Shown here: positions 11,042 to 21,238 of the stretch, piece after piece
Numbering within the stretch: the first letter of the stretch is position 1
Layout: every line of letters starts with the position of its first letter
Source: Ustulina deusta
Lineage: Eukaryota; Ascomycota; Sordariomycetes; Xylariales; Xylariaceae
NCBI GenBank assembly: GCA_023159155.1
Contig: JAJNNX010000025.1
Location: forward strand, 496,001 to 560,000
DNA length: 64,000 nt
Direction of reading: 5' to 3'
The notes under the pieces: generated by a model
Told to the model about the DNA's origin: nothing
The model's database searches: none
The model's input: the letters and a program-made list of their open reading frames with translations, nothing else
Position numbers and translations under genes: made by a program

Positions 11042-11631
11042 TGTCTAGATGGAAATATCAAAGGCCCTGGCTGCAGTGTTGCATGGAATTGCGGATTGTC
11101 GCATCCCAGGCATCGATGTTGTCGAGTGCGTGCAAGCAATGTAGACGGGGTACCTACTGGGTAATGTATAAATGCGCATGTACGTTGTGGATGCCGAAGG
11201 GCTATGGCGATTACAAGCCTTCAGAGTGCTGTATTTCAATTTGACCATGAATTGGTGGTTTCGGAAAGAGTGAAATGGGCAAAGTGACCCTCAACATCGG
11301 TAGCTACCTGTTATTGCCACGGTGGGAGTTGCAGCTACAGCAAGGTTGGAGAGCGCGTCGGCGTGCAGCTGGGGGACTTGGAAGTCGGAAGCGTGTCAAT
11401 GACGGGTAGGCACACTAAATGAGAGTATCCGGGGACAGGGCGCTGGAGCTGCACTACCGGTACCCATCTAGTGTACCTATCGTTATTGGCAGACTGTCAT
11501 TGGCCGCATGCCTCTTGAAGACCCACAGGAAAAAAGTTACTGAGGCACCTCTGAGAAGCAAGACAAACCACAATGACTTTATCACTATCGCCAGCGATTC
11601 CACGCCACAGCGGCCACCATCGTCCGTCCCA
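11042..11631. promoter_or_regulatory. Shared divergent upstream region of RTT109 and mL57
   Basis: The start codons of two divergently transcribed genes are about 590 bp apart, so both promoters must lie here. An open frame in phase with mL57 extends back to 11,419. Its residues look like untranslated leader, and the mitochondrial presequence begins at the ATG at 11,632. No precise element is assigned. Confidence 0.45.
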
Positions 11632-12533
11632 ATGCCCATCAAGTCTTCCCGAGCGGCTGTGAGCTTGTCACGACAAGCACTGAGGCACTGCAGAGGTCAA
11701 AATGTGTGCTCTGTGAGCCGCCACCCGGCTTCGACATGTTCGCGAACCTTTGCGACATCAGCATCCCGACCCTCAGAGGCCGCCGCCGAGGAGGAGGCGC
11801 CACGATGGAGTTATACGCCCAAGCAAATGAAGGCGCCGTTCTCCCCTCATGTCACAAAGGTCCCTTCACGGTCGCGGTGGCAGGTCAACAGCGACCCGCA
11901 GAGGCTCGACGACGCCCTAAACGCTTTCCTCGGACGTGATGGCGAGAGGATGCTGCCCGAGGAATTGAAGTGGCTGGCCGTGACGCACAAGAGTTTTGAT
12001 CAGGGCAGGAGAGGGTTCAACGATCGCCTAGCTTTCCTCGGTACGGCCAGGTGCTCGACGGTTCTAGGACGACATGACTAATATGCCCCCTAGGTCGACA
12101 AATATGCATCATGGAAGCAATGGAATCCATCATTACAGCCCCTCCGGAATATGACAAGATCGTTGCTGACCCATATGCGGAAAAGCGACAACCTTTCGAA
12201 GGCTCCGGCCTACGAAGTGTTGAAAACCTATCTCAGCACCAGCCAAGCGATCTCTTCACACCAGAGAAGATGGGAAAGCTTGCTATAGACACGGGCTTGT
12301 CCGAGGTGGTGAGATGGAAGCCCCGGATGGTAAGACGATTGCCGTTTCTTTTGTACAAGCATTGAATGCTGATATCTGTTGGTTCCTAGCCCGAGAACCC
12401 AATAGGCTCAGGCCTCCACATAGTCATGTCGGGTGCTATATATTCCCTTGTCGGCGCTGTTGCTTTGCAACATGGAGGAAAGGTGGCCAGTAAAATTGTG
12501 CGCGACAGAATAATGAAGAAGCTTCGGCAGTAG
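11632..12533 (+). CDS. MRPL15: Mitochondrial ribosomal protein mL57 (RNase III fold, yeast MrpL15)
   Basis: Large-subunit mitoribosomal protein with a non-catalytic RNase III-type domain. Three exons: 11632-12040, 12094-12329 and 12390-12533, with introns of 53 and 60 nt, giving 262 residues. The N terminus (MPIKSSRAAVSLSRQALRHC, then RTFATSASRP) is a mitochondrial presequence ending in a typical FATSA cleavage region. The fold's core is LPEELKWLAVTHKSFDQGRR...NDRLAFLGRQICIMEAM; compared with true RNase III (ERLEFLGDA) the acidic catalytic residues are absent, as expected for mL57. The C terminus is SGLHIVMSGAIYSLVGAVAL...KIVRDRIMKKLRQ. The start at 11,632 is preferred over an upstream in-frame ATG because the presequence begins there. 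Confidence 0.85.
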
Positions 12534-13087
12534 GGCAAATCAACTCTGTATAGGACAGCCCGCGACCATCGTAGGAACATGTATAAACAACTGTATGATA
12601 TAGAGCGCCTACTCTATGCCGCACAATAGAATATTTAAACCTAAGGCACAGATATAGGACTCTAGCATTCCCCCTAGTATTTTGGCGAATCAATTAGAGC
12701 AGCCTCTCGAAATGACGTTTTGCTGCAGAGCGCCAATTGCTATAAGGGCTGCGACCAATCTACTTCGTAAATTGGGGGCATAGATTGTACACTTCTTGTC
12801 GAGTCTTTTTTTTTCCAGATCAGTCCTAGAGTTTTACCATCTTTCTCGAACATGTCGCTCACATGACCCAGGCTGGTGATACAGTGTTCATTTGTTTTGA
12901 TACAGTATCATTGGACTGTGTCCTAACACCATCCAATCTTAAACCCTGTTGGCTCGCCTCTCCTCGGTATCACCACCACAACAACCGTCTTGCCGTGACT
13001 GGCTTCCTCCAACAAAAGTCTCAGGCACTTCTTCATGCCCAACAATTTTATATTATTTTCATAAGACGAGAGGACGACATTGCTTTG
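12534..13087. other. Intergenic region upstream of membrane-protein gene
   Basis: Holds the mL57 trailer and the leader of the next gene. A T-tract lies near 12,807-12,815. The frame of the next gene stays open back to 12,863, but the residues there look unlike protein-coding sequence. Confidence 0.4.
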
Positions 13088-14221
13088 ATGGCGCGCATCA
13101 AATTCAATCTGCCGCTTGTTCACCAGCTTCCTCTCCAATACGTCCTCATAGTACCCGTCCTCTTCTCTGTCTTCGCGGCACTCACCCTCACAATACATGG
13201 CGACGTGAACACGCCGTTGCTCTACTCACAATGCCATTCGAGATCACGGTTACCCGCCATATCGCACGTACCCGTTATCGGGGCACCAGCATGTTTTCTC
13301 GTCTCACTCTTCATGTTCGCCACCGCCTCGATGCGCGGTGTCGCCCAACTCGGCGTTTTTCTGGCCTTTCTCGGAGCCTTGCTCACTGCCTGTCGTGTGG
13401 AAGCCGCTAGGGCATGCAACCAACGAAGCTGGAATATACGATTCCCCACGCTCAGTTGGCTGGCCTTCAACCTCGTCGGCGGCACCTTTGTCTGGGATTT
13501 GTGGATCATCCCAGCTTTCCTAAAGCACGCTAAGGACATGAGGATCCAGGGGACAAAGGGGGATGCACCGGAAATCGGGCAGGCCAGTGGAGACTTGTTC
13601 GAGGATGAGGAGCAGGTCATGTTGGAACGAAGCTTTACCACCAAGGCAGAGGTCTGCGCTATACCTGTAGCCATTGCAGTTGGGTTTATAGTCCCTAGTG
13701 TTCTGGTGCTCACCCTCAAAGATGCCGTATCTGTCACAGCATGGCTTTTCCTCCCGCTGTGGGTGGCCGTTGTGCACTTGGTTGTCAAATTCGCCGCGGT
13801 CAAACTGTTAAAGAATAATGGACCGCTTTATCTCGAATCCCATCCATCTTCGATCACGCTTGTATATGCGCTACCTTTTGCCGCCTCGCTCCTTGCACAT
13901 GCTTTATTCATCTGGAATCTATTTTGCAAGGACGATAGCCGGCAGATGACACACACGGCTCTCAAGTTCATCAGGATCGACTTCATATTTATCGTCGCTA
14001 CGGTAGTATACTGGGTATTCGTTGAATCCGGCATCATACCTGCTGTACTGATGGTGGTGTTTTCCGCATTTTTGGGTCCTGGTGCGGCGCTGTGTCTCAC
14101 TTGGTTCGTTCGGGAGAAGGCAATCTGTGCATTCGCGGTCTCAGGCGAAGAATATGAGTCTGATGAGGAAACGGATGGGGATGATAGTACTGTCCATGAA
14201 GATACACCGCTGCTCAACTGA
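13088..14221 (+). CDS. Multi-pass integral membrane protein, function unknown
   Basis: From the ATG at 13,088 the frame encodes 377 residues without introns; an earlier in-frame ATG at 12,863 would add 75 residues of unlikely leader. I count about nine hydrophobic helices, for example LQYVLIVPVLFSVFAALTL, GVFLAFLGALLTACRV, VCAIPVAIAVGFIVPSVLVL, FIRIDFIFIVATVVYWVF and IIPAVLMVVFSAFLGPGAAL. A charged loop between helices 4 and 5 (DMRIQGTKGDAPEIG...FEDEEQ) and an acidic C-terminal tail (YESDEETDGDDSTVHEDTPLL) should be cytosolic; the tail ends in a DTPLL dileucine-like signal that may direct vacuolar/endosomal sorting. I do not recognise the family. The helix-rich core with W/D residues in helix 4 (FVWDLWIIPAF) loosely recalls fungal membrane terpene cyclases, but I would not assign that. 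Confidence 0.7.
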   Translation: MARIKFNLPLVHQLPLQYVLIVPVLFSVFAALTLTIHGDVNTPLLYSQCHSRSRLPAISHVPVIGAPACFLVSLFMFATASMRGVAQLGVFLAFLGALLTACRVEAARACNQRSWNIRFPTLSWLAFNLVGGTFVWDLWIIPAFLKHAKDMRIQGTKGDAPEIGQASGDLFEDEEQVMLERSFTTKAEVCAIPVAIAVGFIVPSVLVLTLKDAVSVTAWLFLPLWVAVVHLVVKFAAVKLLKNNGPLYLESHPSSITLVYALPFAASLLAHALFIWNLFCKDDSRQMTHTALKFIRIDFIFIVATVVYWVFVESGIIPAVLMVVFSAFLGPGAALCLTWFVREKAICAFAVSGEEYESDEETDGDDSTVHEDTPLLN

Positions 14222-15154
14222 TCCAGTAATTTCAAATAAGTAGTTAATATGAATAATACTTCCACGACGATACTTCAGGTCCAACTCCCACAAATTTTCA
14301 CAGCACAACATGAACCACCAAATATATGAAAACTGGACTAGTCATATTCAAAGATACTCTAGCGAATTTATACCTTATCAGATACTCTTGAGGACATATC
14401 ATATTAGTTCATGTCTCTACTATAATTGCAATAAAAAACCATGGTCATCCAGAAAGGTCATCATCCAAAGAGGGATTATATTCTTCAATGTATGGGAGAT
14501 GGTCCAACAGCCAACCCCGTCGAGTTCCCCAAAGTTGTCCTTAACCAAATCTGGGATTGCCTGTACGTGTGAAATTCCAACCCATCATAAATTCAACTAC
14601 ATGCCCCGGATTATGATATCATTTGATATAGGGACAGGTTAACGCATTTTCCGTTGCTTATTCCACCCACGCCCACGAATAGCTACACATGGACAATTTC
14701 ACCCCTGTTTTTTCTGGTGTGATAACCTATTGTTGTGCCATATTGTATGTGGACGTTTAACTGTTCAATGGTAAGTAGGTGCCTAAGAACACGTGTGTTT
14801 GCAACCCTCGTGCTTGCCCCGTTCGTGAGTATCCAATTAAGTAGGTATCCTATGCTCCTACTCTTAGGTAGCCTTTTGGTTGCCTCAAAATACCAATGGC
14901 GTCTAGTACGCTATTCTAACAACACATTGTCTACAATACCATTATCAGAGCTACTACTTCACAACCCCCGCCAAGGCAACACCACTTGTATATCCTCATC
15001 TAGCTAGTTTACTCTCTTTGAAATTCAATTTCAAACCCCAGCATACTGATACTACTGTTAATATCTATCACTTACAGCGCATTCTCTTCTCCATCCTTCT
15101 GCGAGTGCCGCCATCATTCTATTACCATCCACATCGCCCACTATTGCCACCACC
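14222..15154. other. Intergenic region, nothing recognised
   Basis: AT-leaning sequence with short motif-less open frames. C-rich stretches just before 15,155 look like leader sequence of the next gene. Confidence 0.5.
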
Positions 15155-16006
15155 ATGGCTAGGTATCTCACAAAGTCCAGGAAGCGGAGGATTTCCAGAA
15201 AGCCCGTTGCAGATCAATGTTGCCTCAGGAGTATCATGCCAACCAGTGGCAGTAAGCGTGGTTTTCAACACTTTCAGGCGTCACCAAACACAGCTCTAAC
15301 ACCATATCTAGTGAAATACAAATCTGAGAAACAACTAACGCACGATGTACGCCGCGACAAGCGCGTTGCGGATGCCCTCGAAGCCGCTGGCTACAAGATG
15401 CTGCGCCGATCCGTCAGCCACGCTTTCGCCGATATGTTCCGAATTGCCAGCCCTATCGTTAGCAGCGCGCATTCCCAGGGTGTCAGCCTTTGGGACATTC
15501 TTCCGTTGGTGCAGGGTGAAATCAATTGGGCAGGGAGGCTACCAGAAGCTATCTTCTTCGAGCTGTTTACGTGCTTGATCGAGGCCCGTTGCGAATGGCA
15601 AAAGAACCCGGAGACCTCTTCCCGACCTCGCGATACCAACCAGTTCCTATGTCAGATAGACGCATTTCGCCGGAACGTCGGTGATTGCCCGAAGGAAGTT
15701 AATCACGGTGGCGGAGAGCACGCATCATGGATACTTGTTGACGCAGTCTTTTTCAATGAGCTGGCTGGAGGCCTGGATCTTGACGAGAACGAAGAAGGAG
15801 AAGGTGTCGGGGTGATGGACGTCGTTAACGCCGGGGATGTGAATGGGGATGAATACATCACGTATCCCGGACGAGGTTGTTGCGAAGGTCATTTCGCCTA
15901 TGAAGCGATTGAAAATCGAGCCGAAAAAACGGATGAAGCTATAGCGGCAAGTTACTTTCCATCCGACTTCAGCTCCTCCCAATCATCCGTCTCTTTCCAG
16001 ATGTAG
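15155..16006 (+). CDS. Hypothetical protein with basic N terminus and acidic C terminus
   Basis: An 852-nt frame gives 283 residues if read straight through. The N terminus is strongly basic (MARYLTKSRKRRISRKPVAD). The middle, KYKSEKQLTHDVRRDKRVAD through RLPEAIFFELFTCLIEARCE, is predicted helical; the last third is acidic (ELAGGLDLDENEEGEGVGVM). Bases 15,252-15,311 have every mark of a 60-nt intron (GTAAGC donor, CTCTAAC branch, CTAG acceptor), and removing it keeps the frame, giving a 263-residue form. No family or motif is recognised and no function is proposed. Codon use and absence of stops over 280 codons support a real gene. Confidence 0.6.
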   Translation: MARYLTKSRKRRISRKPVADQCCLRSIMPTSGSKRGFQHFQASPNTALTPYLVKYKSEKQLTHDVRRDKRVADALEAAGYKMLRRSVSHAFADMFRIASPIVSSAHSQGVSLWDILPLVQGEINWAGRLPEAIFFELFTCLIEARCEWQKNPETSSRPRDTNQFLCQIDAFRRNVGDCPKEVNHGGGEHASWILVDAVFFNELAGGLDLDENEEGEGVGVMDVVNAGDVNGDEYITYPGRGCCEGHFAYEAIENRAEKTDEAIAASYFPSDFSSSQSSVSFQM

Positions 16007-16625
16007 CCTTCAACCATGAGGCACAGCGCCATGGCGTGTTCATCTGATCTAATGCCAACCAGAAGATGACGAGATGGCTGGAGAATGAGGAGTTTAGGGT
16101 CGCTCATCATAGAAAAGAAAGGCATTTACGAATGCGAGGATCGAAACAAGGCAACACCACAAAGTAGTTGGGTTGTACTAGTTAGAAATAATAAGTAGAA
16201 GGTTTGGATCGATCGTGGCTTGAGAGTTTAGACCCCAACCATGTGGTCGGCGCTAAGAGCTTCGTCTTATAGAACTAGAATCCGCATAGGCTCAAAGGAT
16301 AATGGATAATTATGAAGGTCTTGCAACAGGAAAGGCATTCGCTCGGTTGAAGTATAAGTATATGTATTGTGGACAGGTCTATGCGTTGTGTCAAGGAATT
16401 TCATACTTTAGGTCCGAACAATTTGGGCACAACTTGGGAGGGTCGAGACCCCACAGGTACCTAGGTACCTAGATCAAAATATTTTATGCATGGTGGGAAG
16501 ATAAACGTTGGGATCAACGCTTTTTAACAGGGGAAAGAGTTATGCTGTGCCTAGGTAGTTCACCTGGCAATGGCCATGTTTCCTGAGGACCGAAATCACG
16601 AAAATAAAATAAAAAAAATAAAAAC
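16007..16625. other. Intergenic region before the tRNA
   Basis: No gene seen. Contains a doubled TAGGTACC motif at about 16,455-16,471 and, at 16,600-16,624, an A-run which on the minus strand is the T-rich RNA polymerase III terminator of the tRNA gene. Confidence 0.5.
16600..16624 (-). terminator. Pol III T-run terminator of tRNA-Ala
   Basis: On the minus strand the sequence after the tRNA and its trailing fragment reads TTTTTATTTTTTTTATTTTA, several consecutive T-runs of four or more, the normal stop signal for RNA polymerase III. Confidence 0.7.
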
Positions 16626-16649
16626 TGGTACAGGAGGAATTGAACCTCC
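16626..16649 (-). other. tRNA-like 3' fragment (T arm + acceptor strand) behind tRNA-Ala
   Basis: Minus strand: a 5-bp T stem GGAGG/CCTCC closes a 7-nt loop TTCAATT and is followed by the 7-nt strand TGTACCA, exactly the 24-nt geometry of a tRNA 3' end. No D arm, anticodon arm or 5' acceptor strand precedes it; only five bases (TCATC) separate it from tRNA-Ala. It lies before the terminator, so it should be in the same primary transcript. Confidence 0.7.
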
Positions 16650-16654
16650 GATGA

Positions 16655-16726
16655 TGGACTCGCGGGGAATCGAACCCCGGACCACTCCCATGCTAAGGGA
16701 GTATTATACCACTAAACCACAAGCCC
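16655..16726 (-). tRNA. tRNA-Ala (anticodon AGC)
   Basis: Minus strand, 72 nt, no intron. The acceptor strands GGGCTTG and CGAGTCC pair (with G-U pairs) followed by discriminator A. The anticodon stem ACTCCC/GGGAGT closes a loop TTAGCAT with anticodon AGC; the T arm is CGGGG-TTCGATT-CCCCG. The B box GGTTCGATTCC is perfect. Decodes GCU/GCC after A34 is modified to inosine. CCA is not encoded, as usual in eukaryotes. Confidence 0.93.
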
Positions 16727-17036
16727 GGTGATTGGATGATGATGCCGATTTGTAATGTAATCATATCATGCGAGTGGTGCAGCTGAACTAGAAAGCCGCG
16801 CAGTCAACATCGAAGTAGTTCCCGGTGCTAATTGAAGTCTGATCTTTAGGCTCTGACGCTAAGTCCTTCCTGATTGACTCTCCAGTCAGAATGTGCGGCT
16901 TCAAACTTTTCGAAGAGATGTGCTGTTGCTACCAGTTGCGACCGATACCCTCTTCGTTGGGAAGTGTACTAATTCTGGAGCAGTCATGAAATATAGATTA
17001 CATGGCTGATTACATAGCTGTCTCTTCCTTATCCGT
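16727..17036. other. Short intergenic gap
   Basis: Between the 5' end of the tRNA gene and the 3' end of the dUTPase-fold gene (both minus strand). Nothing recognised. Confidence 0.4.
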
Positions 17037-17615
17037 TCACTCCAATTGCCCTGTCTCGCCCATCTTCGGTTTCCGATATTTTCCATAGTTTCGTTTTTTG
17101 GCAGTTGGACCATCGCTTCCAGGAATATCCGGTGGGTGCTGAGAAGTTCCGCCGTCCCATGGACGTTTTTCTGCTATTCTCTGGAATACGATCTGACCCA
17201 GCCTGGCATTTTTGTGCACAACGATACCGGCCGGGTTTTTAACATCAAGCAGTGCACCAAGCACACCTTGGTACCCCGGCTCTACCACGCCCGCTGTGAG
17301 CACTGCGCCTGCGCGCCACAGCGCAGCCCCCGCGAATATCTGGCCTGAACAATTCAACGGAATGAAACAGGTCTCGTGGAATTCGACCAGATACGCGCCC
17401 GGGGCCAGACTGATCGTCTCAGGCTCGCCGTCGAAGCTCAGCTCGGATGTAGCGGCAGGCTGCCGGGATGAGTAGTCGAAGTCAATCGTGGCTGGTGACG
17501 TCCATTTAAGAACACGCTGCAGCGAGAGATCGACTCCGCATGGCCGTGTTTGTGGGATTATGGCTCGTATCTTTCGTACTATCCCGTGCTTGACAACCGA
17601 GGACCCGCTGAACAT
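17037..17615 (-). CDS. dUTPase / dCTP-deaminase-fold protein
   Basis: From the ATG at 17,615 the frame encodes 192 residues with the beta-sandwich signature of the dUTPase/Dcd superfamily: QTRPCGVDLSLQRVLKW, ISLAPGAYLVEFHETCFIPL, GAVLTAGVVEPGYQGVLGAL and NARLGQIVFQRI. True enzymes of the family dephosphorylate dUTP or deaminate dCTP. Here the RSS/RSSL nucleotide-binding motif reads GAALWRAG and the motif-3 Asp is Glu (VVEPGYQG), so activity is uncertain. The C-terminal tail is basic (AKKRNYGKYRKPKMGE). The open frame continues upstream of 17,615 for 56 codons to a stop at 17,784-17,786, without ATG and with family-like residues (LLAAGLGHSDFAM). The true start may therefore be in a missing or displaced 5' exon. 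The AT-rich island begins only ~300 bp upstream. Confidence 0.75.
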   Translation of the reverse strand: MFSGSSVVKHGIVRKIRAIIPQTRPCGVDLSLQRVLKWTSPATIDFDYSSRQPAATSELSFDGEPETISLAPGAYLVEFHETCFIPLNCSGQIFAGAALWRAGAVLTAGVVEPGYQGVLGALLDVKNPAGIVVHKNARLGQIVFQRIAEKRPWDGGTSQHPPDIPGSDGPTAKKRNYGKYRKPKMGETGQLE

Positions 17616-17919
17616 TGCGAAATCCGAATGGCCAAGCCCAGCAGCAAGCAGTCGATCGGAGTGGAGTAACGAGCAAAGCTTATACAGTGAGGGTGCGGGT
17701 GCGGGCTCGGGTGAGGAAGAGTAGCGTCGAGTGTTGTTGATGCCCGGACAGAAGAACCAAGAGCGCTGGTCGGAATATCGTTTTCACGAACCGCGCAATG
17801 ATTTTTAAATTCTTAATCGACCTAGAATTTAGAACTCGATGTTCAGGGGATAAGGTTATGTACCCCACCCGTGCCAAATCTCGATAGGTACCATTACAAA
17901 TTTTATCAATAACGGGAGC
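17616..17919. other. Upstream region of the dUTPase-fold gene, abutting the island
   Basis: GC-normal sequence with an open minus-strand frame in phase with the gene (to 17,784) but no start codon, then sequence becoming AT-rich toward the inverted repeat. A GATAGGTACC motif lies at 17,883-17,892. Confidence 0.4.
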
Positions 17920-17921
17920 TA

Positions 17922-17963
17922 CCGCATTCCTCGATTAGAACTTGACCGGCGCTAATGGCTTGG
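17922..17963 (+). repeat. Left terminal inverted repeat of the island
   Basis: Begins CCGCATTCCTCGATTAGAAC and matches the reverse complement of 46,921-46,962 with a single G/A difference over about 42 bp. Preceded by TA. Confidence 0.92.
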
Positions 17964-20900
17964 CATATAATAATCTTTTCTGTTAGACTATAATTAGAAA
18001 GTATTTACTTAAGTAAATATTATATAAATATGCTTGTTTTTAACGGAATGTTTGTGTAATGCTAACTTTTATTAGCTAAACAAATTTGTGGTTAGAATAT
18101 ATAACTAAATTATATGTTTTGTAGCTAAAATATATAAAATAACTAAATTTTTTAATTCTAGTTAAATTATATAAATTTATAATAATATTAGTAGTATAAT
18201 TAGTTAATATAATTTATTAATCTAGCTAAAATAGTTTTAATATCATTATTTATATTTAAACTATATAGTTAAATAAAAAAAAATATTATAAAAGTTTAAT
18301 ATAGCTTTTTAAAGCTTATTAAATAGGGTTATAAATATTATTTAAAGCAAAAAAAAAAAAAAATTTATTATTTGTTAAAAATTATTAAATTTTATTTAAT
18401 TTAAATATTAATAATAAATATATATTAATAAATAAAAGTTAAACTTTTATTAATACTTGATTTATTATTAAAAAAAGTTTTTATAAATTTTTTTTTAAAA
18501 AATTACTACATATTTTAAAATATTTAATAAATAGTATATTTTTAACTAATAAATATAATAAAAAATAATCTTTAATAGTTATATTTTTTAGTTTAGTTTT
18601 TATTAATTAGAATTAAAAATAATATTATAAAAAAAATTTTATTAAATAAAGCAAAATTAAAAATTAATAATAATTATTTAGTTTAAATAAAAAATAATTA
18701 TTATTTTTAGTATTTTTTATTTTAATTATAATAATATATTTATATTTTTAAATAAATAATTTAAAAAGTTCTTATAATATTATTAGATTAATTATTACTA
18801 AGTTATATATATATTTATAAAAATATTTAAAAAAATAATTAGTTATATTAATATATTTTTATAGTTTATTAAAAAAAACTTGCAATATAATTAGTTTTAG
18901 TTTAATATTATATTAATAAATAATTTTATTAAAAATATTAGTTTTAATAAGTTTTTTTATTATTTAATTATTAATATAAATAAAACTTTAATATTTTTTT
19001 AAATTTTTAATAAGTTATATATATAATTTTGTAAGTATTAAATTAATTAAAAAAAAAGTAATAAAAATAAGTAAAAAAAATACTAAATAACGCTAGTTTT
19101 AGTAATAATTACTAATAAGTTATATATAAAAAAATTAAAACTTTTAATTATTTTTTATAATAAAAGTAATATTTTTATTAAAAAAAACCGCTATATTATA
19201 AAAATATTAATATAAAGTTTAATATTATTATATATAATAATAAAAAATTATTTAAAAAATAAATTAAAACAAATTTAGCTATTTATATTAAAAAAAATAA
19301 TTATTTATTAGTAATAAATATAATTAACTTTTATAAAATTTTATAGGTTAAAAAAATACTAAAAAATATAAATATTTTAATAGTAATAATTTTGTTTAGT
19401 TTTATAACTTATTTTTAATTATTAAATATAAAATTTAATGAAGTTTTTAAAATCTAGTTATATAAAAAATTAAATTTTTACTTAGAACAATTAAATAAAA
19501 TAAAAAAATTGCTTAATAAATAAATAATTAATATAAAATATATAATAATGATTTATATTATTAATAATATATAAAAAAAAAATTTTATAGCAAAAAATTA
19601 AGCTTTAGTTATAAAGTTATTTAAAAAAACTAGTATTTTTATTTATTTAAATAGTTATAATAATTATTTTATTAGTATTAAAAGTATTAATTTATTATAG
19701 TTATAGTTAGATAATTAATATTGTTAGCTAAGTAAATATATAAACTTTAAAATTATAAAAATTATTATTGCTTTAAAAAATAGCAATAAGTTCTTTATAA
19801 TAGCAAAAATCCTTAAAATATTTTAAAATACCTATAGATATTTTTAAAATAAAATATTAAAAAAGATATATAAGCAATATAAGTTATATATAAATAATTT
19901 AAAAATAAAAATAGTTAATTAGCTAAAAAATATTAATATTATATAAATTATTAGTAATAACTATTAGTTTTATATTAATATATTTTTAAATTTAAATATT
20001 AATTATTTATTATTTTTAATATAAAATATAGCTATACTAGCTATAATAAATATAAACTAGGTTATATAAAAAAATAGTATATAAATATTTTAATATAATT
20101 TAAGTAGTTATAATATATTATAATACTAAAATATATTACTAAATATTTTTAAATTTAAAAACAATTTTATTATTTAGCTAAAAATAAACTAAATTATTAT
20201 TATATATATGCTTTGCTATTTATTTTAAACGTTAATATAGCTGTATTATTAAAAATATATTACTAAAATACTTATAAAATATTAATATATATATATATAT
20301 ATATTTATAGGCCTTATAATTAATAAAATTAAATATTATATTATTAATATATATAAATATTCTTTAGATATATTAGTAGTAATATAGCCCTTTTTAATAT
20401 AAGCAATTCTATAACCTATATGTTCTAGTTTTATTAATTCAATATATATACTAAATAGCAAGCTTAAGCAATATAGTAATAATAAATACTACTATAACTA
20501 AAAGAGCATATAAATTGTAATAATGCCTTAATATTAATAATATTTGTTTATTAATATATATTAAAGCAAAGTAAACATGCTAAAATAGCAATTAGCAGTA
20601 GTTCGAGGGGCATATATAAATATAAAAATATAGATCTAGCTAGCCTAAAATAAAAAGTTAAAATAGGTTTAGTTTTCTAAGTTTATAAATATTTTATTAG
20701 TTATATAAATTAGGTATAATACAAAATATTTATAAATAAAGTTAATTAATAGATTTTATATAATTAGAATACTAAACTAATAAGGTTAGTAGATTAAAGG
20801 GCTAAACTAGATAATAGGATTAATAGGGTTAATGGAATAAAGTCTTAGTGCTGCATTTAGTTAGTATTAAAGCAAAAAAAATAGGTAAAAAATCAAAATT

Positions 20901-20994
20901 TTATAAAAGAAAAATAATATATCTATACAAAATAAGTAGCTAGCTAACGTATTACTAGTTAGATTAAAGTTAAATTAATATGGTTTATGCTATA
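17964..20994. other. RIP-degraded interior of the DNA-transposon shell
   Basis: About 3 kb of nearly pure A/T with stops in all frames. Remaining C and G occur mostly as GCT/AGC, that is, CpA, CpG and TpG are depleted and CpT is spared. Slightly less degraded sequence lies at 20,380-20,990 and is where remnants of a transposase would be sought. It ends with CTATA at 20,990-20,994, the left target duplication of retrotransposon A. Confidence 0.6.
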
Positions 20995-21238
20995 TATTAG
21001 ATTTAGTGTTATAAAGCATACCGCATATATATATTTAGATTGCTTTATTTATTATTGTTTTTTATAAGTCCTATTTTGCCTCTATGAAATATTTATCTAT
21101 AAGCTTACTAATAAGTATAGCTAAGCTATACTTACTAAGCCACATTATTAAGCTATAACACTTATATAACTAAGTAATCCTACTATCCATGCCTAATTAG
21201 CTCTTTTTATAGCTACTAGCTATAAGCTAAATCTAACA
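20995..21238. repeat. Left LTR of retrotransposon A
   Basis: 244 bp, aligns end to end with 46,660-46,903; differences are overwhelmingly C/T and G/A, as RIP predicts. It ends ...AAATCTAACA. Confidence 0.88.

Noticed and set aside
12863..13087. Upstream 75-codon extension of the membrane protein
   Set aside because: Residues look like untranslated leader; the first helix follows the ATG at 13,088.
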